Assembly: GCF_910592395.1 (NCBI RefSeq)
Contig: NC_088310.1
Coordinates: forward strand, 9,367,501 to 9,431,500
DNA: 64,000 nucleotides
Origin: Lineus longissimus
Lineage: Eukaryota > Nemertea > Pilidiophora > Heteronemertea > Lineidae
Direction of reading: 5' to 3'
Shown piece by piece: positions 1 to 11,939 of the stretch (the first letter of the stretch is position 1; every line of letters begins with the position of its first letter). The notes under the pieces were generated by a model. It was not told where the DNA came from, did no database searches, and saw only the letters and a list, made by a program, of their open reading frames with translations. The translations under genes and the position numbers were made by a program.

Positions 1-111
1 AATTTTCAGATTGTCTCACTTCAGGTATATTCAAAGGAAACTGGAATGACTACTGATAAATATTCAAAATTGTTGTTGAACATCTGCTGTCTGCAATTAT
101 AATCAGCCACT

Positions 112-270
112 AAAGGTTCCCTTTCATTTACTCTGAAGAAGTTTGCATTCATCTTTCCTCAAACAACTGTTGGTCAGATGGGGAGATTAGCTCCAGAAAG
201 CATTCTGGAAAAGAGTTGGATAGTGCTGGTATATCCTTTCGTCTGACCAGATATAGAAAAAAGTGCAAGG
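112..270 (+). CDS. Possible exon fragment, uncertain
   Basis: The frame is open for 53 codons between stops, including SNNCWSDGEISSRKHSGKEL and DSAGISFRLTRYRKKCKEMF. It has no ATG at its start and no decisive splice site. The minus strand is also open here. Confidence 0.13.
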
Positions 271-650
271 AAATGTTTTGTTGTTGGTGATAAATATTAA
301 CCAGTCGATTGCAAATTTCACTGAGTTAAACCTCTGTCTGCCTGAGGGATTCTGAAGGTTTTTTGTGTCAACTGTGTGAAAGAAAACGATAGACAAATTC
401 TTTTCTAAGATGCAGCAGAAGGTGAAAGGGACATCAAATGTCACCCATTGTCATTTGTCAGGAAACGTTCCTCAGCAAATCAGCTATGGAGGATGTTTGA
501 AGAAGACCAGGGCCATCACATCTGGGTCAATATTTATCAACACGAAACCTTTCTTCGAATAAAGTGCAGGCTGCCATCTACCTCAGTGTGCTCTGGGAAC
601 TGTCAACAAAGGCGGTAAACGAGATGTATAATGAGAAAGGATGGTGGAAG

Positions 651-1166
651 GAGGTCTGCTCTCAGGGTTATAAGACATCAGACGACGCCTGCTCTCAAGG
701 TTGTAAGACATCAGACAATGCCTGCTCTCAGGGTTATAAGACATCAGACGACGTCTGCTCTCAGGGTTGTAAGACCTCGGACAATGTGAGCTCTCAGGGT
801 TGTAAGACATCAGATGACGTCTGCTCTCAGGGTTGTAAGACATCAGACATTGTCTGATGTCAGACGTTAGATGACATCTGCTCTCAGGGTTGTAAGACTT
901 CGGACGACATCTGCTCTCAGGGTTGTAAGACTTCAGACGACATCTGCTCTCAGGGTTGTAAGACTTCAGATGACATCTGCTCTCAGGGTTGTAAGACATC
1001 AGACGACGCCTGCTCTCAAGGTTGTAAGACATCAGACAATGCCTGCTCTCAAGGTTGTAAGACATCAGACAACGTCTGCTCTCAGGGTTGTAAGACTTCA
1101 GACAACGTCTCCCAAAGGGTTGTAAGGCTTCAGACAACGCCAGCTCTCAGGGTTGTAAGACTTCAG
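651..1166 (+). repeat. 33-bp minisatellite, about 15-16 copies
   Basis: The unit contains GCTCTCAGGGTTGTAAGACA and a variable GACGAC/GACAAT segment. Because 33 is a multiple of three, an 11-residue repeat (CSQGCKTSDDV type on plus, MSYNPESRRCL type on minus) stays open on both strands. I treat the frames as a by-product of the repeat. Confidence 0.95.
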
Positions 1167-1221
1167 AAGGCGTATTTTGGGATTTTCCGCTGGAAATTTC
1201 AAAAGTATGACTAACGACAAT

Positions 1222-1460
1222 ACAATCTTATCCATGGCTTGGTCTTCAGACCATGGTCTCCCCTGCTCATCAATGCACCTGATGTTATTCCAGATTATCC
1301 CTTTCTGTGGTTCCAGTCTGACCAAGAACAAAACAATCTAATTCATAGCCTGGTCCGGAGACGATGGCCTCCCCTTCTAATCAATGAAAGCGCTCTCATT
1401 CCCTTTCTGTGCGGCTTAAGTCAGATCTGATGGCCATGTCCAAGAACAATACAAATATCG
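1222..1460 (+). repeat. Tandem duplication of about 120 bp, two copies plus a fragment
   Basis: Segments starting near 1222 and 1344 share GGCTTGGTCTTCAGACCATG-like starts, ATCAATG, CCCTTTCTGTG and a CCAAGAACAA junction. A third partial copy begins near 1448. Confidence 0.7.
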
Positions 1461-1851
1461 AACCAATTGCTTGGTCTTAATGGTTTCTCTTGGTGATTGA
1501 TGCTGGCTGAATGATATTCTATTTTCTTTGTGAGCTAAATAATCATTAGGATTGAGACAGCAATAACCTAGTGGTTCTCTAGTCCCTGCTGATAGCATGT
1601 GAATTACTTCTTAGAACGCTGAGAAAAAGGGCATGTTTTTTATTTCTATTTCGATGGACAGCATCCTGGCTTTGGTTTCCTGTCTAGCATTTGCTGGTGC
1701 ATACAGACCTTCAGGTTTCAACGATCGACTGCCTCTGACTGTTCTGCAATGGGGCTTGTTTTTTGGGGGTTGGAGGGGCATTTAGATGACCCAAGTGGCA
1801 AAGATGTTGCCATTGAGGGACAATGCTGCTTCAGGTCACCACCAGACACCT

Positions 1852-2081
1852 TTAAAGGCAGTTCCTTAAATATTTTAAATTTGTAATTCAATTTGAAAAA
1901 TTTCAAATTGTGTAAATACGTACAAAATATTTATTTCAACAATGAAGTTGTGTAGAAAGATATACAAATGTAATAAACACCAAGTTCTAGTAAGTTTGTA
2001 TGCATGATAACTGCTCTTTCACATCGTGAAGAACTCTATTTTCCTGGACCACCAGTAATTATGAAGGGCATACCCCTTTAT
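1852..2081 (+). mobile_element. Family T element (TTAA-bounded MITE), copy 1
   Basis: It begins at TTTAAAGGC and ends ACCCCTTTA. The core shows GTAGAAAGATATACAAAT, a GCATGATAACTGC block and TCCTGGACC ACCAGTAATTA, the hallmark blocks of the family. Confidence 0.8.
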
Positions 2082-2876
2082 CATATAGCTGAACAAATAT
2101 GTTGTTGTGTAAATATTGATGATGCCAAATAACTCTAAAAACCCATCAGGATTTAGGAGATGAGTTATTAATCATTGTTTTGACAGGCGGCTTTGGTTGT
2201 CAGAATAAGACATATGTTTTACTTACCAAATCACCCTACATGTACTTATTTATATGAAATCAAGTGTTAAATTTGAATTGACTGATTCAAACTCTTCTGC
2301 TGAAATTCCCTAGGAATCATTAGCCAATCTTAGAATGCCATTTGAATCCAATGCCTTTTGCCATTTGAATCCATTTCTTATGGATACTGGCAGAAAAACA
2401 CTAACGAACCACCAATGTATTCATCATCATTCATCGCAAATGGGAAGCTGAGATAAAGAGATATTTATTCAGAAATGTATTATCAGAACCGAACGGTCTG
2501 ACCAGCAGTTGGGAATAAACTGCTGGTCTGACCTTTAGACAGGTGGCTGTGATCTGATGCGAGGTAGTTGGCCAGGCTATCGCTGGTAATAGAGGAGGCT
2601 CATTTTGTCAAACGCCAGTGGTAGACATATTTTACCCCGCCCACTCTGTATATTTCTATGCTTTCATAGTTAGACGTCGCCTGTATCTTCACAAGAATTT
2701 TAAAATTCTAAGTCAGACCTGATATAATAAAGTCATCGTCATTGTCGAAGGTCAGAAAGCTTTAGTAATCAGTACATTCTTGAGTGTTTGGAATACTTTT
2801 CATAGGCAATTCCTTTGGCTGGGTTCATATTGTGACTTGCACAAGTTGTAAAACTTTACTTTTAGAATGAACTAAC

Positions 2877-3002
2877 CTGAAACGTCCTTGCGGGTGCTAG
2901 ATTGTGGGTGCCATTGGTTCTCCAGAAAGGTTTCTGGATAAGCTAGGTAATAATGTGTAAATGTGTAAAGCATTAACTTCTTGATCATGTTAATTGACAT
3001 TC
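2877..3002 (-). CDS. Candidate internal exon
   Basis: On the minus strand an acceptor with a good pyrimidine tract (TTCTTCGTCTTCTGGTGTAG) and a donor (TTTCAG then GTTAGT) bracket 126 bp. It is open in phase 1: MSINMIKKLMLYTFTHYYLA then YPETFLENQWHPQSSTRKDV. Not recognised, no phase-linked neighbour found. Confidence 0.18.
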
Positions 3003-3610
3003 CTACACCAGAAGACGAAGAAGAAACACTTCGAAAATTTGCAGACTATTTTTACTTGAACATGTTGAAGTGCATATCCATAAAGAACTCACTATCTGAT
3101 TATAAAGCACTTTGAGACAGTAGATAGTCCAGTGAAAAGTGCTGTGTAAAAAGTCACTGTCATTATTATCATTAGGGCCTACTAACTTCCAAAGAGCAGG
3201 CTGTATAAACGTGAACCCTATATTGACTGGCTGTAGGAGGTGGCAGTGTATCAAAAAATGCAACTGATGAACCACGTTACCTTCTTGCCAGCATCAAAAA
3301 TGCTTAACTGACTCTGAAGGTGATGACATGTGAATACTTTATGCAACATTGTCACCATGTACGAGTGAGTTTCCAGGAAATCTCCGTCAGGTTATGAAGG
3401 TCTTGTCATCCTTGATGCTAATGGGTGTTTGTGGATATCAGTGATAAATGATTTATTCATGCTGCTTTATTCCATAGACACCCATGTCAGTGTTTTACGA
3501 TACACTCTTGTTGGGATGCTGACAATAAACATGGATCCTATCAGACATATCCCTGTTTTTGCATAGATCATGTTTAAAGTGCATGCAGTTAACCCTAAGG
3601 TGCAATTTAT

Positions 3611-6155
3611 GCATGTTGGATCATACTCTGACATCATCATAAAACACAGCATGTTGGATCTGGCTCATACCTTATCATCAAACACAGCATGTTGGACCTG
3701 GCTCTGACATCATCATCAAACACAGCATGTTGGATCTGGCTCATACCTTATCATCAAACACAGCATGTTGGATCTGGCTCATACATCATCATCAAACATA
3801 ACATGTTGGATCTGGCTCATACATCATCGTCAAACACAGCATGTTGGATCTGGCTCATACATCATCATCAAACACAGCTTGTTGGATCTGGCTCATACCT
3901 CATCATCAAACACAGCTTGTTGGATCTGGCTCATACATCATCATCAAGCACAGCATGTTGGATCTGGCTCATACATCATCATCAAACACAGCTTGTTGGA
4001 TCTGGCTCATACCTTTTCATCAAACACAGCATGTTGGATCTGGCTCATACCTTATCATCAAACACAGCATGTTGGACCTGGCTCTGACATCATCATCAAA
4101 CACAGCATGTTGGATCTGGCTCATACCTTATCATCAAACACAGCATGTTGGATCTGGCTCATACATCATCATCAAACATAACATGTTGGATCTGGCTCAT
4201 ACATCATCGTCAAACACAGCATGTTGGATCTGGCTCATACATCATCATCAAACACAGCTTGTTGGATCTGGCTCATACCTCATCATCAAACACAGCTTGT
4301 TGGATCTGGCTCATACATCATCATCAAGCACAGCATGTTGGATCTGGCTCATACATCATCATCAAACACAGCTTGTTGGATCTGGCTCATACCTTTTCAT
4401 CAAACACAGCATGTTGGATCTGGCTCATACATCATCATCAAACATGACATGTTGGATCTGGCTCTGACATCATCATCAAACATAGCATGTTGGATCTGGC
4501 TCTGACGTCATCATCAAACATAGCATGTTGGATCTGGTTCTGACATCATCATCAAACACAGCTTGTTGGATCTGGCTCATACCTTTTCATCAAACACAGC
4601 ATGTTGGATCTGGCTCATACATCATCATCAAACATGACATGTTGGATCTGGCTCTGACATCATCATCAAACATAGCATGTTGGATCTGGCTCATACATCA
4701 TCATCAAACACAGCTTGTTGGATCTGGTTCTGACATCATCATCAAACACAGCATGTTGGATCTGGCTCTGACGTCATCATCAAACATAGCATGTTGGATC
4801 TGGGTCTGACATCATCATCAAGCACATCATGTTGGATCTGGCTCATACATCATCATCAAACACAGCTTGTTGGATCTGGCTCTGACGTCATCATCAAACA
4901 TAGCATGTTGGATCTGGCTCATACCTTATCATCAAGCACATCATATTGGATCTGGCTCATACATCATCGTCAAACACAGCATGTTGGATCGTGCTCATAC
5001 CTTTTCATCAAACATAGCATGTTGGATCTGGCTCATACATCATCATCAAACATAACATGTTGGATCTGGCTCATACATCATCGTCAAACACAGCATGTTG
5101 GATCTGGCTCATACATCATCATCAAACACAGCTTGTTGGATCTGGCTCATACCTCATCATCAAACACAGCTTGTTGGATCTGGCTCATACATCATCATCA
5201 AGCACAGCATGTTGGATCTGGCTCATACATCATCATCAAACACAGCTTGTTGGATCTGGCTCATACCTTTTCATCAAACACAGCATGTTGGATCTGGCTC
5301 ATACATCATCATCAAACATGACATGTTGGATCTGGCTCTGACATCATCATCAAACATAGCATGTTGGATCTGGCTCATACATCATCATCAAACACAGCTT
5401 GTTGGATCTGGTTCTGACATCATCATCAAACACAGCATGTTGGATCTGGCTCTGACGTCATCATCAAACATAGCATGTTGGATCTGGCTCTGACATCATC
5501 ATCAAGCACATCATGTTGGATCTGGCTCATACATCATCATCAAACACAGCTTGTTGGATCTGGCTCTGACGTCATCATCAAACATAGCATGTTGGATCTG
5601 GCTCATACCTTATCATCAAGCACATCATATTGGATCTGGCTCATACATCATCGTCAAACACAGCATGTTGGATCGTGCTCATACCTTTTCATCAAACACA
5701 GCATGTTGGATCTGGCTCATACATCATCATCAAACATAACATGTTGGATCTGGCTCATACATCATCGTCAAACACAGCATGTTGGATCTGGCTCATACAT
5801 CATCATCAAACACAGCTTGTTGGATCTGGCTCATACCTCATCATCAAACACAGCTTGTTGGATCTGGCTCATACATCATCATCAAGCACAGCATGTTGGA
5901 TCTGGCTCATACATCATCATCAAACACAGCTTGTTGGATCTGGCTCATACCTTATCATCTAACACAGCTTGTTGGATCTGGCTCATACCTTATCATCAAG
6001 CACAGCATGTTGGATCTGGCTCACACCTTATCATCAAACATAGCATGTTGGATCTGGCTCATACCTCATCATCAAACATAGCATGTTGGATTATGCTCTG
6101 ATGTCATCATCAAACACAGCATGTTGGATCATGCTCTGATGTCATCATCAAACAT
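3611..6155 (+). repeat. 38-bp satellite array, about 67 copies, with higher-order structure
   Basis: The unit contains CATGTTGGATCTGGCTCATA followed by CATCATCATCAAACACAG. Variants (TTGTTGG, CTGACG, TTTTCATC) recur in fixed order: 3765 onward repeats at 4145 (380 bp, 10 units), and 4791 onward repeats at 5475 (684 bp, 18 units). Three units are 114 bp, so all three plus-strand frames remain open for long stretches and read as a 38-residue periodic peptide. No evidence that it is translated. Confidence 0.97.
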
Positions 6156-6271
6156 TGTCTGCTTGTCTCTGTATGTTTTGGAGGCTGCTCATACGTTTTG
6201 ACATTGCAGCTATGGCATAGGGACATGATAGTGTGTTCCTGATACGTTTTTTGTTCAGACACCTTTTTTAT

Positions 6272-6446
6272 GTGCAGTAAAACCTCCCTTAGGGGATACA
6301 CTCTCTATGAAGGACACAAATTTTTTTTGGCCTACATGTCCTAAATTGGTTGTTACCATTTCCTTTGACCTCTCTAATGAGGACGTGCCTGTATTAAGGA
6401 CATCATTCATCATATTCCAAGCGTTTTTGATAGAGGTTCTACTATA
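6272..6446 (+). mobile_element. Short inverted-repeat element (AAGGAC family), copy 1
   Basis: It starts GCAGTAAAACCTCCCTTAGG and ends TAGAGGTTCTACTATA, an imperfect inverted pair. Internal blocks AATTGGTTGTTACCATTTCC and TTTGACCTCT are shared with 16972-17124. Confidence 0.65.
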
Positions 6447-7375
6447 AATGCAATATCATCTTGTAGGCCCTCAAATAGGCAAATAACTGGAATGGAGCTC
6501 ATTTGAATTGACTCTGTCACACAGGGGCACTTCTAAATGTAAGACATTACCAGCAAATGCAAAATTCACGAATTGTTCAATAGCGCTAGCTGTGTTTGGT
6601 GGTGCTCATGGCTAATGGCAGCAAGATTGAAGAAAACAATTAGACATGCTAATGATGGTGAATCCACAGCATTCTCCTAAGGATCGTCATGAAACATGCC
6701 CATGACTAAATATCAGACGATTTGACTTAGCCGCTGTGGTACCAAGTGGCTTATATGTCAAAGGAATTGCTTGTCAAGTCCCAACTTTCCAGATGATTAC
6801 AGTGAATTATCACCCACACTGGAGTCACCTCGACTAGTGTGTACAGCACTCTTCATAATGTAGTTAGTTTCTCCATTACATGGAGGAGATTTTGATAGCC
6901 CTTCGGCGTCAGTCTATCAGGATGTCGAGAGATTGTGTTCCATTATTTGCAAAAAGCTCATGTTCATGTTAGGCAAAGTGCTCCTGCTTTAGTAACTAAT
7001 TGTTGATCAGCCAATAAATAACAAGCTAAGATGGCAGGGAAAAGAATTGGAAATGGTTATAAGATTATGTTGCAGTTCTGTGTAGCCCCCTGCAAACCAG
7101 CAATTTAATTCACTGCAACCTGTTACTGTGATCGTTGCTACAGTCCGAATCACAATTGACATCCCGTTAATCGTGTCATTGGCTCATCAGGCAAGTTGTT
7201 CATGCGTTACTTAGCGGGTGAGTCGCGCGTAGGTTGAGCATAGGTCACAATTCCAGCTCATTGGACTATCACCAATTCTTTTTGCATCCACCTTCGATGA
7301 TTACTGCAAATCGGCAATGTCACCGACAGAAGTTCTAGTTTTTTTCAACGTAGTACTCGAAGGGTAAAATCCCCG
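6447..7375. other. No gene recognised
   Basis: Unique-looking sequence with no long open frame, no tandem array and no inverted pair that I could see. Confidence 0.5.
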
Positions 7376-7890
7376 AGGAAGGTCCTCAAAGTCACCATCA
7401 CCCAGTAGAATTAAAATCCTGAATTCCGGGCATTGCATGCCAAGTCCAGGTTCCGGGTCATCTGATATTCCTGAATTCCGAGTCCCTCAATGGTTTCCGT
7501 GCAAGAATGGCTCTTCCACAGCATACCTAAATGTGGTAGTATTTAACTGACATTTAAATTCGGATCCAGAGCTACTGGGCCTGATATGGACTCAGATCTC
7601 TGCTTGGGCGGTGTGACGAAGCAAAAGATCATAAAGCAAGCATTAACAACAAAAGCTTTTCACTTATTGCAGCCTATCGGATGGAACCTTTAATGTTCAA
7701 TGATCGTGTTCCCTAAGATCCCCAGATCCAAATGCATAATTTGAATCAGAACTTTATCGCGTCTTTAGCAGCAAGGGAGCGCTGTTTTCTTGGATGCACG
7801 ATAGAGGGACTCTGAATTCAGGAATACGGGATGACTCGAGAACCTTGACTTTGATTCTCCTGGGTGACCTTGGGAACAGCTCTGACTTTA
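7376..7890. mobile_element. Foldback or MITE-like inverted pair
   Basis: The left arm (7376-7485) contains TCACCCAG, TTCCGGGTCATC and TTCCTGAATTCCGAGTCCCT. The right arm (7803-7885) is its inverted counterpart, reading on the minus strand TCACCCAG, GAGTCATCCC and TTCCTGAATTCAGAGTCCCT. Arms are about 85-110 bp and separated by about 315 bp. Confidence 0.65.
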
Positions 7891-8326
7891 GATCGGTATC
7901 TCTATTTGATGCCAGACTTGAAACATCCTCTATTGGGTAAAGTGTACCTTCTGATATTTACTCTCGAGTGTAAATGAGAGTTCTTATGGTGCAGAGTGTT
8001 TGCCAAGGAAAATGCAAATTTCTCAAGTGTTAGCTGTAGAACGTGGAGCTGGGTGAATGTCAACATTCATTACCTATCTCGAAGAGATATGGAGTGAGAA
8101 GGATTTTTCATTTCAAAATTTATCATGTTTATATGTCTTTGGAACTGGGGGTTAGTTTGAGAAAATTTGATGAAGTACACTGAAAATAGAATCAAATTTT
8201 AGCAGAAATGATGCCAGAGTCTATGCACGTTCGGAGGGAGCACATGCCACGGGTGCATCTCCTGGTATGCCTGATGAGAGTAACGGCACCTTAGCTGATT
8301 GAGTGCTGTCAAATGAATGCCATGTC

Positions 8327-8343
8327 GGGGGGGGGGGGGGGGG
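8327..8343 (+). repeat. Run of 17 G
   Basis: Homopolymer of guanines followed by AGGG. It could form a quadruplex and is likely length-variable. Confidence 0.95.
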
Positions 8344-8384
8344 AGGGTGTAACATTAATTGTTATCATCTTTTTGCATCTTCTG

Positions 8385-8602
8385 CCTGCGACATTTGTTA
8401 GATATTTGAAACTTGTAATTGTGAATTTGAGAAATTTCAAAGAGAAACTTCAACAGTGCCGCTGTGTAGACAAATATACAAATACTTTGATTACCAAGTT
8501 TTAGCAAATTCGTGTGCAAGATAACCGCACTACTTCATTGTGTATAACTGCATTTTAAAATTCTGGACCACCGGTTATTACAAACGGCGTACCCTTTGAA
8601 GC
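8385..8602 (+). mobile_element. Family T element, 5'-degraded copy
   Basis: It shows TGTGTAGACAAATATACAAA, the TACCAAGTTTTAGCAAATTC block, GTGTATAACTGCATTTTAAA and CAAACGGCGTACCC at the end. The 5' terminal repeat is lost. Confidence 0.75.
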
Positions 8603-8919
8603 CTACTACTTGGTTTGCCCTCAACTTCTGGCCTTGTTATCATTCGAGAGGAATCGACAACCTCATACAACAGCAGGGGAAGCACTAAACTACAAATTTG
8701 TAGATTTATTCATGTGTTAGCAATCAAGTCTGTTTTATTTATAGTAAGCATTTGTTTTCCTTTTTCGCAGGTGTTTTCTGTGATATACGAATACTGTTTT
8801 CTGCAAGGCAGTGCCTTCTTTGTGTTACAATTTTGTAAATGATCCTGTTGCTAAAGGTATCCATGAGGTAAAAGAAGCATCAAACCAGCTACTGTTGCAG
8901 TTATTAGTATCATGCATAA

Positions 8920-9070
8920 GTGGTAAGCATTGATAGAGCTACAGGGGGAGGAGGTTAAAATGTTACAAAATATCAGAACCACTGCTTCTTTGGTGTTGTG
9001 CTTCAGAAGTAAGCAATAATGCAGCTCTAGGGTGTAAGAAGGTTACAAAACAACAGAAAAACTATTGATG
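8920..9070 (+). repeat. Local duplication of about 85 bp
   Basis: GTAAGCA..AGCT(A/C)..GGTTA..GTTACAAAA(T/C)A..CAGAA recurs at 8924-8985 and 9009-9065. Confidence 0.5.
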
Positions 9071-9640
9071 TTGTCAAATTTGACAGAAGAATTACTTTAT
9101 AGGAGATGGGTTTTATGACACAATATTGGAGCATTGCCATCCTTGTTCTCTTCTGTCAAACATCAGCCTATTTGATTGAAACACAGATGCCTTTGGTCAT
9201 AACTTAAGTCATTTTGTCAAAGCTGTTTTCGAAAGCTAGTGCTTATTTCCAGGGTTTTGAAAGCTCCAAGCCATTACACCTTGTGCTTCAATGCTTGGTA
9301 AAGCCAAAAATTCAAATCATGCAATGATAGTCTTCCTTTCTTTTGGGAACCTTTCAATATCAACATTTCAAGTTGACTATCAGTTCTGCAATCTAACCCA
9401 TTTCAATATATAGAACTGATCTGCTTGTTTATTTTTCTATTGGTATTCCAATCTAGGCGCTGGATTTAGTTTTGATATTCTTATTCTGTTGATCTAGGTT
9501 TGCTATCGTGATGATGATTTGTTTTGTAAAATAACTAGATTTTTTTACTCTGCTCATGCCATCCTTATAAGATTGTAGTATCAGAGTAACACTTTCAACT
9601 CATACCTTCTAACTCGCTACTTGCATTTTCAACTCTTCAG

Positions 9641-9729
9641 GGTCCTCCAGTGTTTCTCCACCTTCACAGATTCCAATATCTGCGACTATTACAAATAAAC
9701 TTGATCTTGACATGGTATTTGCAGGATAG
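9641..9729 (+). CDS. Candidate short terminal exon
   Basis: The acceptor is very strong (GCTACTTGCATTTTCAACTCTTCAG region, ending 9640). In phase 1 it reads SSSVSPPSQIPISATITNKL then DLDMVFAG and TAG. The other frames are also open for 18-35 codons, so the frame is not certain. Confidence 0.18.
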
Positions 9730-9777
9730 TTTGATATCAAGATGTTGACTTGAGAGTGGAAGAATGCATCTGCTAAT

Positions 9778-10110
9778 TCAAAATTTTATACCTAACCAGA
9801 CGGTCATTGGTTGCAATACCAAGGACAGGGTTAACGTGTTTAAGTTAACATGTTTTCCATCAAATATAAATGGTATCCTGTGACCAAGCCCTTTTAGAAT
9901 TCCAATAAACATTATAAGAATTCTGTAGACAGTCATCCCCGCAGCCATGTCATTGACCAAGTGCATCGATTGCCCCTCTTTGTTGACCTTGATATAATGT
10001 CCTAAGATTTCCATTAGTGAACATTTTCCTGTGATATTTTCGCCTCTTGACAAGCACTTATCACGAGGAGCATGACTTTGAATGGCGTTTTGTCACTAAA
10101 CATCAAAGTG
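9778..10110 (-). CDS. Open frame of about 110 codons with a possible membrane helix, uncertain
   Basis: On the minus strand the frame is open from just after a TGA near 10110 down to a TGA at 9778. It includes RDKCLSRGENITGKCSLMEI, a stretch GMTVYRILIMFIGILKGLGH that could span a membrane, and ends LVLQPMTVWLGIKF. No convincing splice site was found. It overlaps the local duplication around 10.1 kb. Confidence 0.15.
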
Positions 10111-10232
10111 TCGTTTCCCATCTTGAGCATTCTTTATCACCTACCAGTTTGAGATAAGCTGAACTATTGTTATCACACAGCTTTGAGAAGTACTTTTGGA
10201 AGACCGAAACTCTGATTCAAATTCTTCCAGGT

Positions 10233-10483
10233 CCAATATAGTTCATTGTTCTGTTCAAAAGAGGCTGAAGGAGCTTTTTGGAATAAAGATCATTTTTAAG
10301 GGACTTGAACATGTTGAGTGGTGGAATTCAAAAAGCAAACACGGCTTGGAATTTTTTGGTCACCAAATATCAAAGCATTGTTCTTCCCACTTTAGCCCAC
10401 TTGATATTTCTGTAATTTTACCAGTTCGAGATAATCCTGAGCCAAATCAATATCATTCCAAGGTTATTCCCGATGACCTTTGA
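10233..10483 (+). CDS. Candidate terminal exon, unknown protein
   Basis: The acceptor TCAAATTCTTCCAG ends at 10232. The frame runs 83 codons to a TGA: segments include VHCSVQKRLKELFGIKIIFK, GLEHVEWWNSKSKHGLEFFG and VILPVRDNPEPNQYHSKVIP. The 3' half is a diverged duplicate of 10070-10175, which is not open in this frame. Not recognised. Confidence 0.25.
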
Positions 10484-11110
10484 AGAGCAGCCTTCTGCAC
10501 AAAAAATGAGTGACCAGACGCCTCCATCTTTCGATCAAACCCCACAAAAGCTCAGCGGCATAATTCAAAAGATACACATCACTCGCTGTGTCGGCCCCTG
10601 ACTTTGACCGCTCCATTATTCAGCCTCCAAACTCCACTCACATTTCCTCAGGTGCGGGAGGTACGTATGTATATAGGCATCATTTAAGGGGTATTGTATA
10701 TGCAAATGTATACCAGCAATACAGGGTGGGGCGAAAACATGCACCAGCAAAGGGGTGGATTATTGAGTTTTATGCCCGCTGGAACATGTGAAAAGGCCTA
10801 TCAAAATCCCAGGTTACAAGGATGCTGAGTCTGTAAATTTATTTAAGAGTGGCTCCTTTATGTACGAATATTCGGAGGAATACACCCCAGGTCAAGAAAC
10901 AGAAATCTCTTCCTCTCCTTGACACAAGGATGCAAGGTCTTCAGTGATTTCGGTATCCAATATAGTCCATGAGGCAGGTCTCCAAGCTTATTCTATTACC
11001 AAGGTCGTTAATATTATGGTACGAGCATTTGTGGGTCTTGATTTGGTATAAGATGGCAGTAAGCTAGTAGATCTAAGTGGTAGCCACAGTACTGATGAAT
11101 GTCAAAGACA

Positions 11111-11320
11111 TCATATCTGCTCTTCAGTTTTCGTATGGCCTAAATCTGCTTTAGTAGAGGCCGTCCACTGAGGCGTTGAGAAATATTTAGGCGAGAGCTG
11201 CTCATGAATTAGTACATTATGAGCTCTATCGACTCTATTTGCAGAGCAAAAACAATGACTTTGGCCCCATGTTGTGAAGATCACACAATCTTTCAGTGCA
11301 TTATACAAATACCATGCCAT
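11111..11320 (-). CDS. Small open frame, 69 codons, uncertain
   Basis: An ATG-initiated frame encodes MAWYLYNALKDCVIFTTWGQ and ends TKADLGHTKTEEQI with TGA. Composition is protein-like, but no splice site or promoter decides it, and frames of this size are expected by chance. Confidence 0.15.
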   Translation of the reverse strand: MAWYLYNALKDCVIFTTWGQSHCFCSANRVDRAHNVLIHEQLSPKYFSTPQWTASTKADLGHTKTEEQI

Positions 11321-11787
11321 GAAACATAGGAGACATGACTGATCATCTCATTTTGTTGCGATGCAATCTGTGAGATGATCAAGTACCAATCTATGGAAAC
11401 TGATGCCGACAGAGTGATTTAGATGAAAAGGCGAGAAAAAAAACAAATCTAACTCAACGATGGCAGGTCCTGATGTGTGTGTTAGTGGCACCCCGACAGC
11501 TCACACAATTTGGAAAACTGAACTTTCCTAGCCAAAAAAAACTGATCAAGTGTTGCCCGGTTGGTGTAAACACGAAAGTCCAAGGTAATTAGCCTAACTT
11601 TCTCAGTCAATTTAATATGATCAGATGCTCTGTCTCGGTGATCAAAAACTCTTTTTCATTGTCAACGCCTGAGAAATGGATTTGTTGGCATAGCAGCAAG
11701 GGATTATGGGATCTGAGGAGAACTGTGATTAATCGGAAGAACATTGATCTCTAATTGTTACCGTGTCAAAATAAGCCACATCAATGA

Positions 11788-11939
11788 TTATAGGCCATCA
11801 AAGGGATGAGGAATCTGAGATTTTCTTCTGCTGTGGATTATCTTGCGATCACGACAGATATTCAGCTTGGCGGAGGAGGTTGGCTGTGAGGAAATGCGCG
11901 GCATAGATCGTGTTACATCACGCATCTTGCCTGGTTTCT
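11788..11939 (-). CDS. Candidate terminal exon, basic Ser/Pro-rich tail
   Basis: The minus-strand acceptor is TTGCAAAGCCCTTCAG. In phase 1 it encodes EKPGKMRDVTRSMPRISSQP, then SAKLNICRDRKIIHSRRKSQ, and ends IPHPFDGL with TAA. The same frame extends upstream to an ATG at 11986-11988, so a 66-residue open frame is an alternative reading. The basic low-complexity composition would fit a disordered C-terminal tail. Confidence 0.3.

Noticed and set aside
564-1137. 97-codon plus and 184-codon minus frames as coding genes
   Set aside because: They lie almost entirely in the 33-bp minisatellite and owe their length to the multiple-of-three unit.
3689-6101. Many overlapping open frames of 60-208 codons in the 38-bp array as genes
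   Set aside because: They arise automatically from a stop-free 38-bp unit and repeat the same 38-residue pattern in every frame.
8313-8504. Glycine-run protein
   Set aside because: The frame starts next to a 17-G homopolymer and then reads through a family T transposon copy.
11339-11382. Hairpin with 11-bp perfect stem (TGATCATCTCA)
   Set aside because: A stem this short around a 21-nt loop is expected several times in 64 kb.
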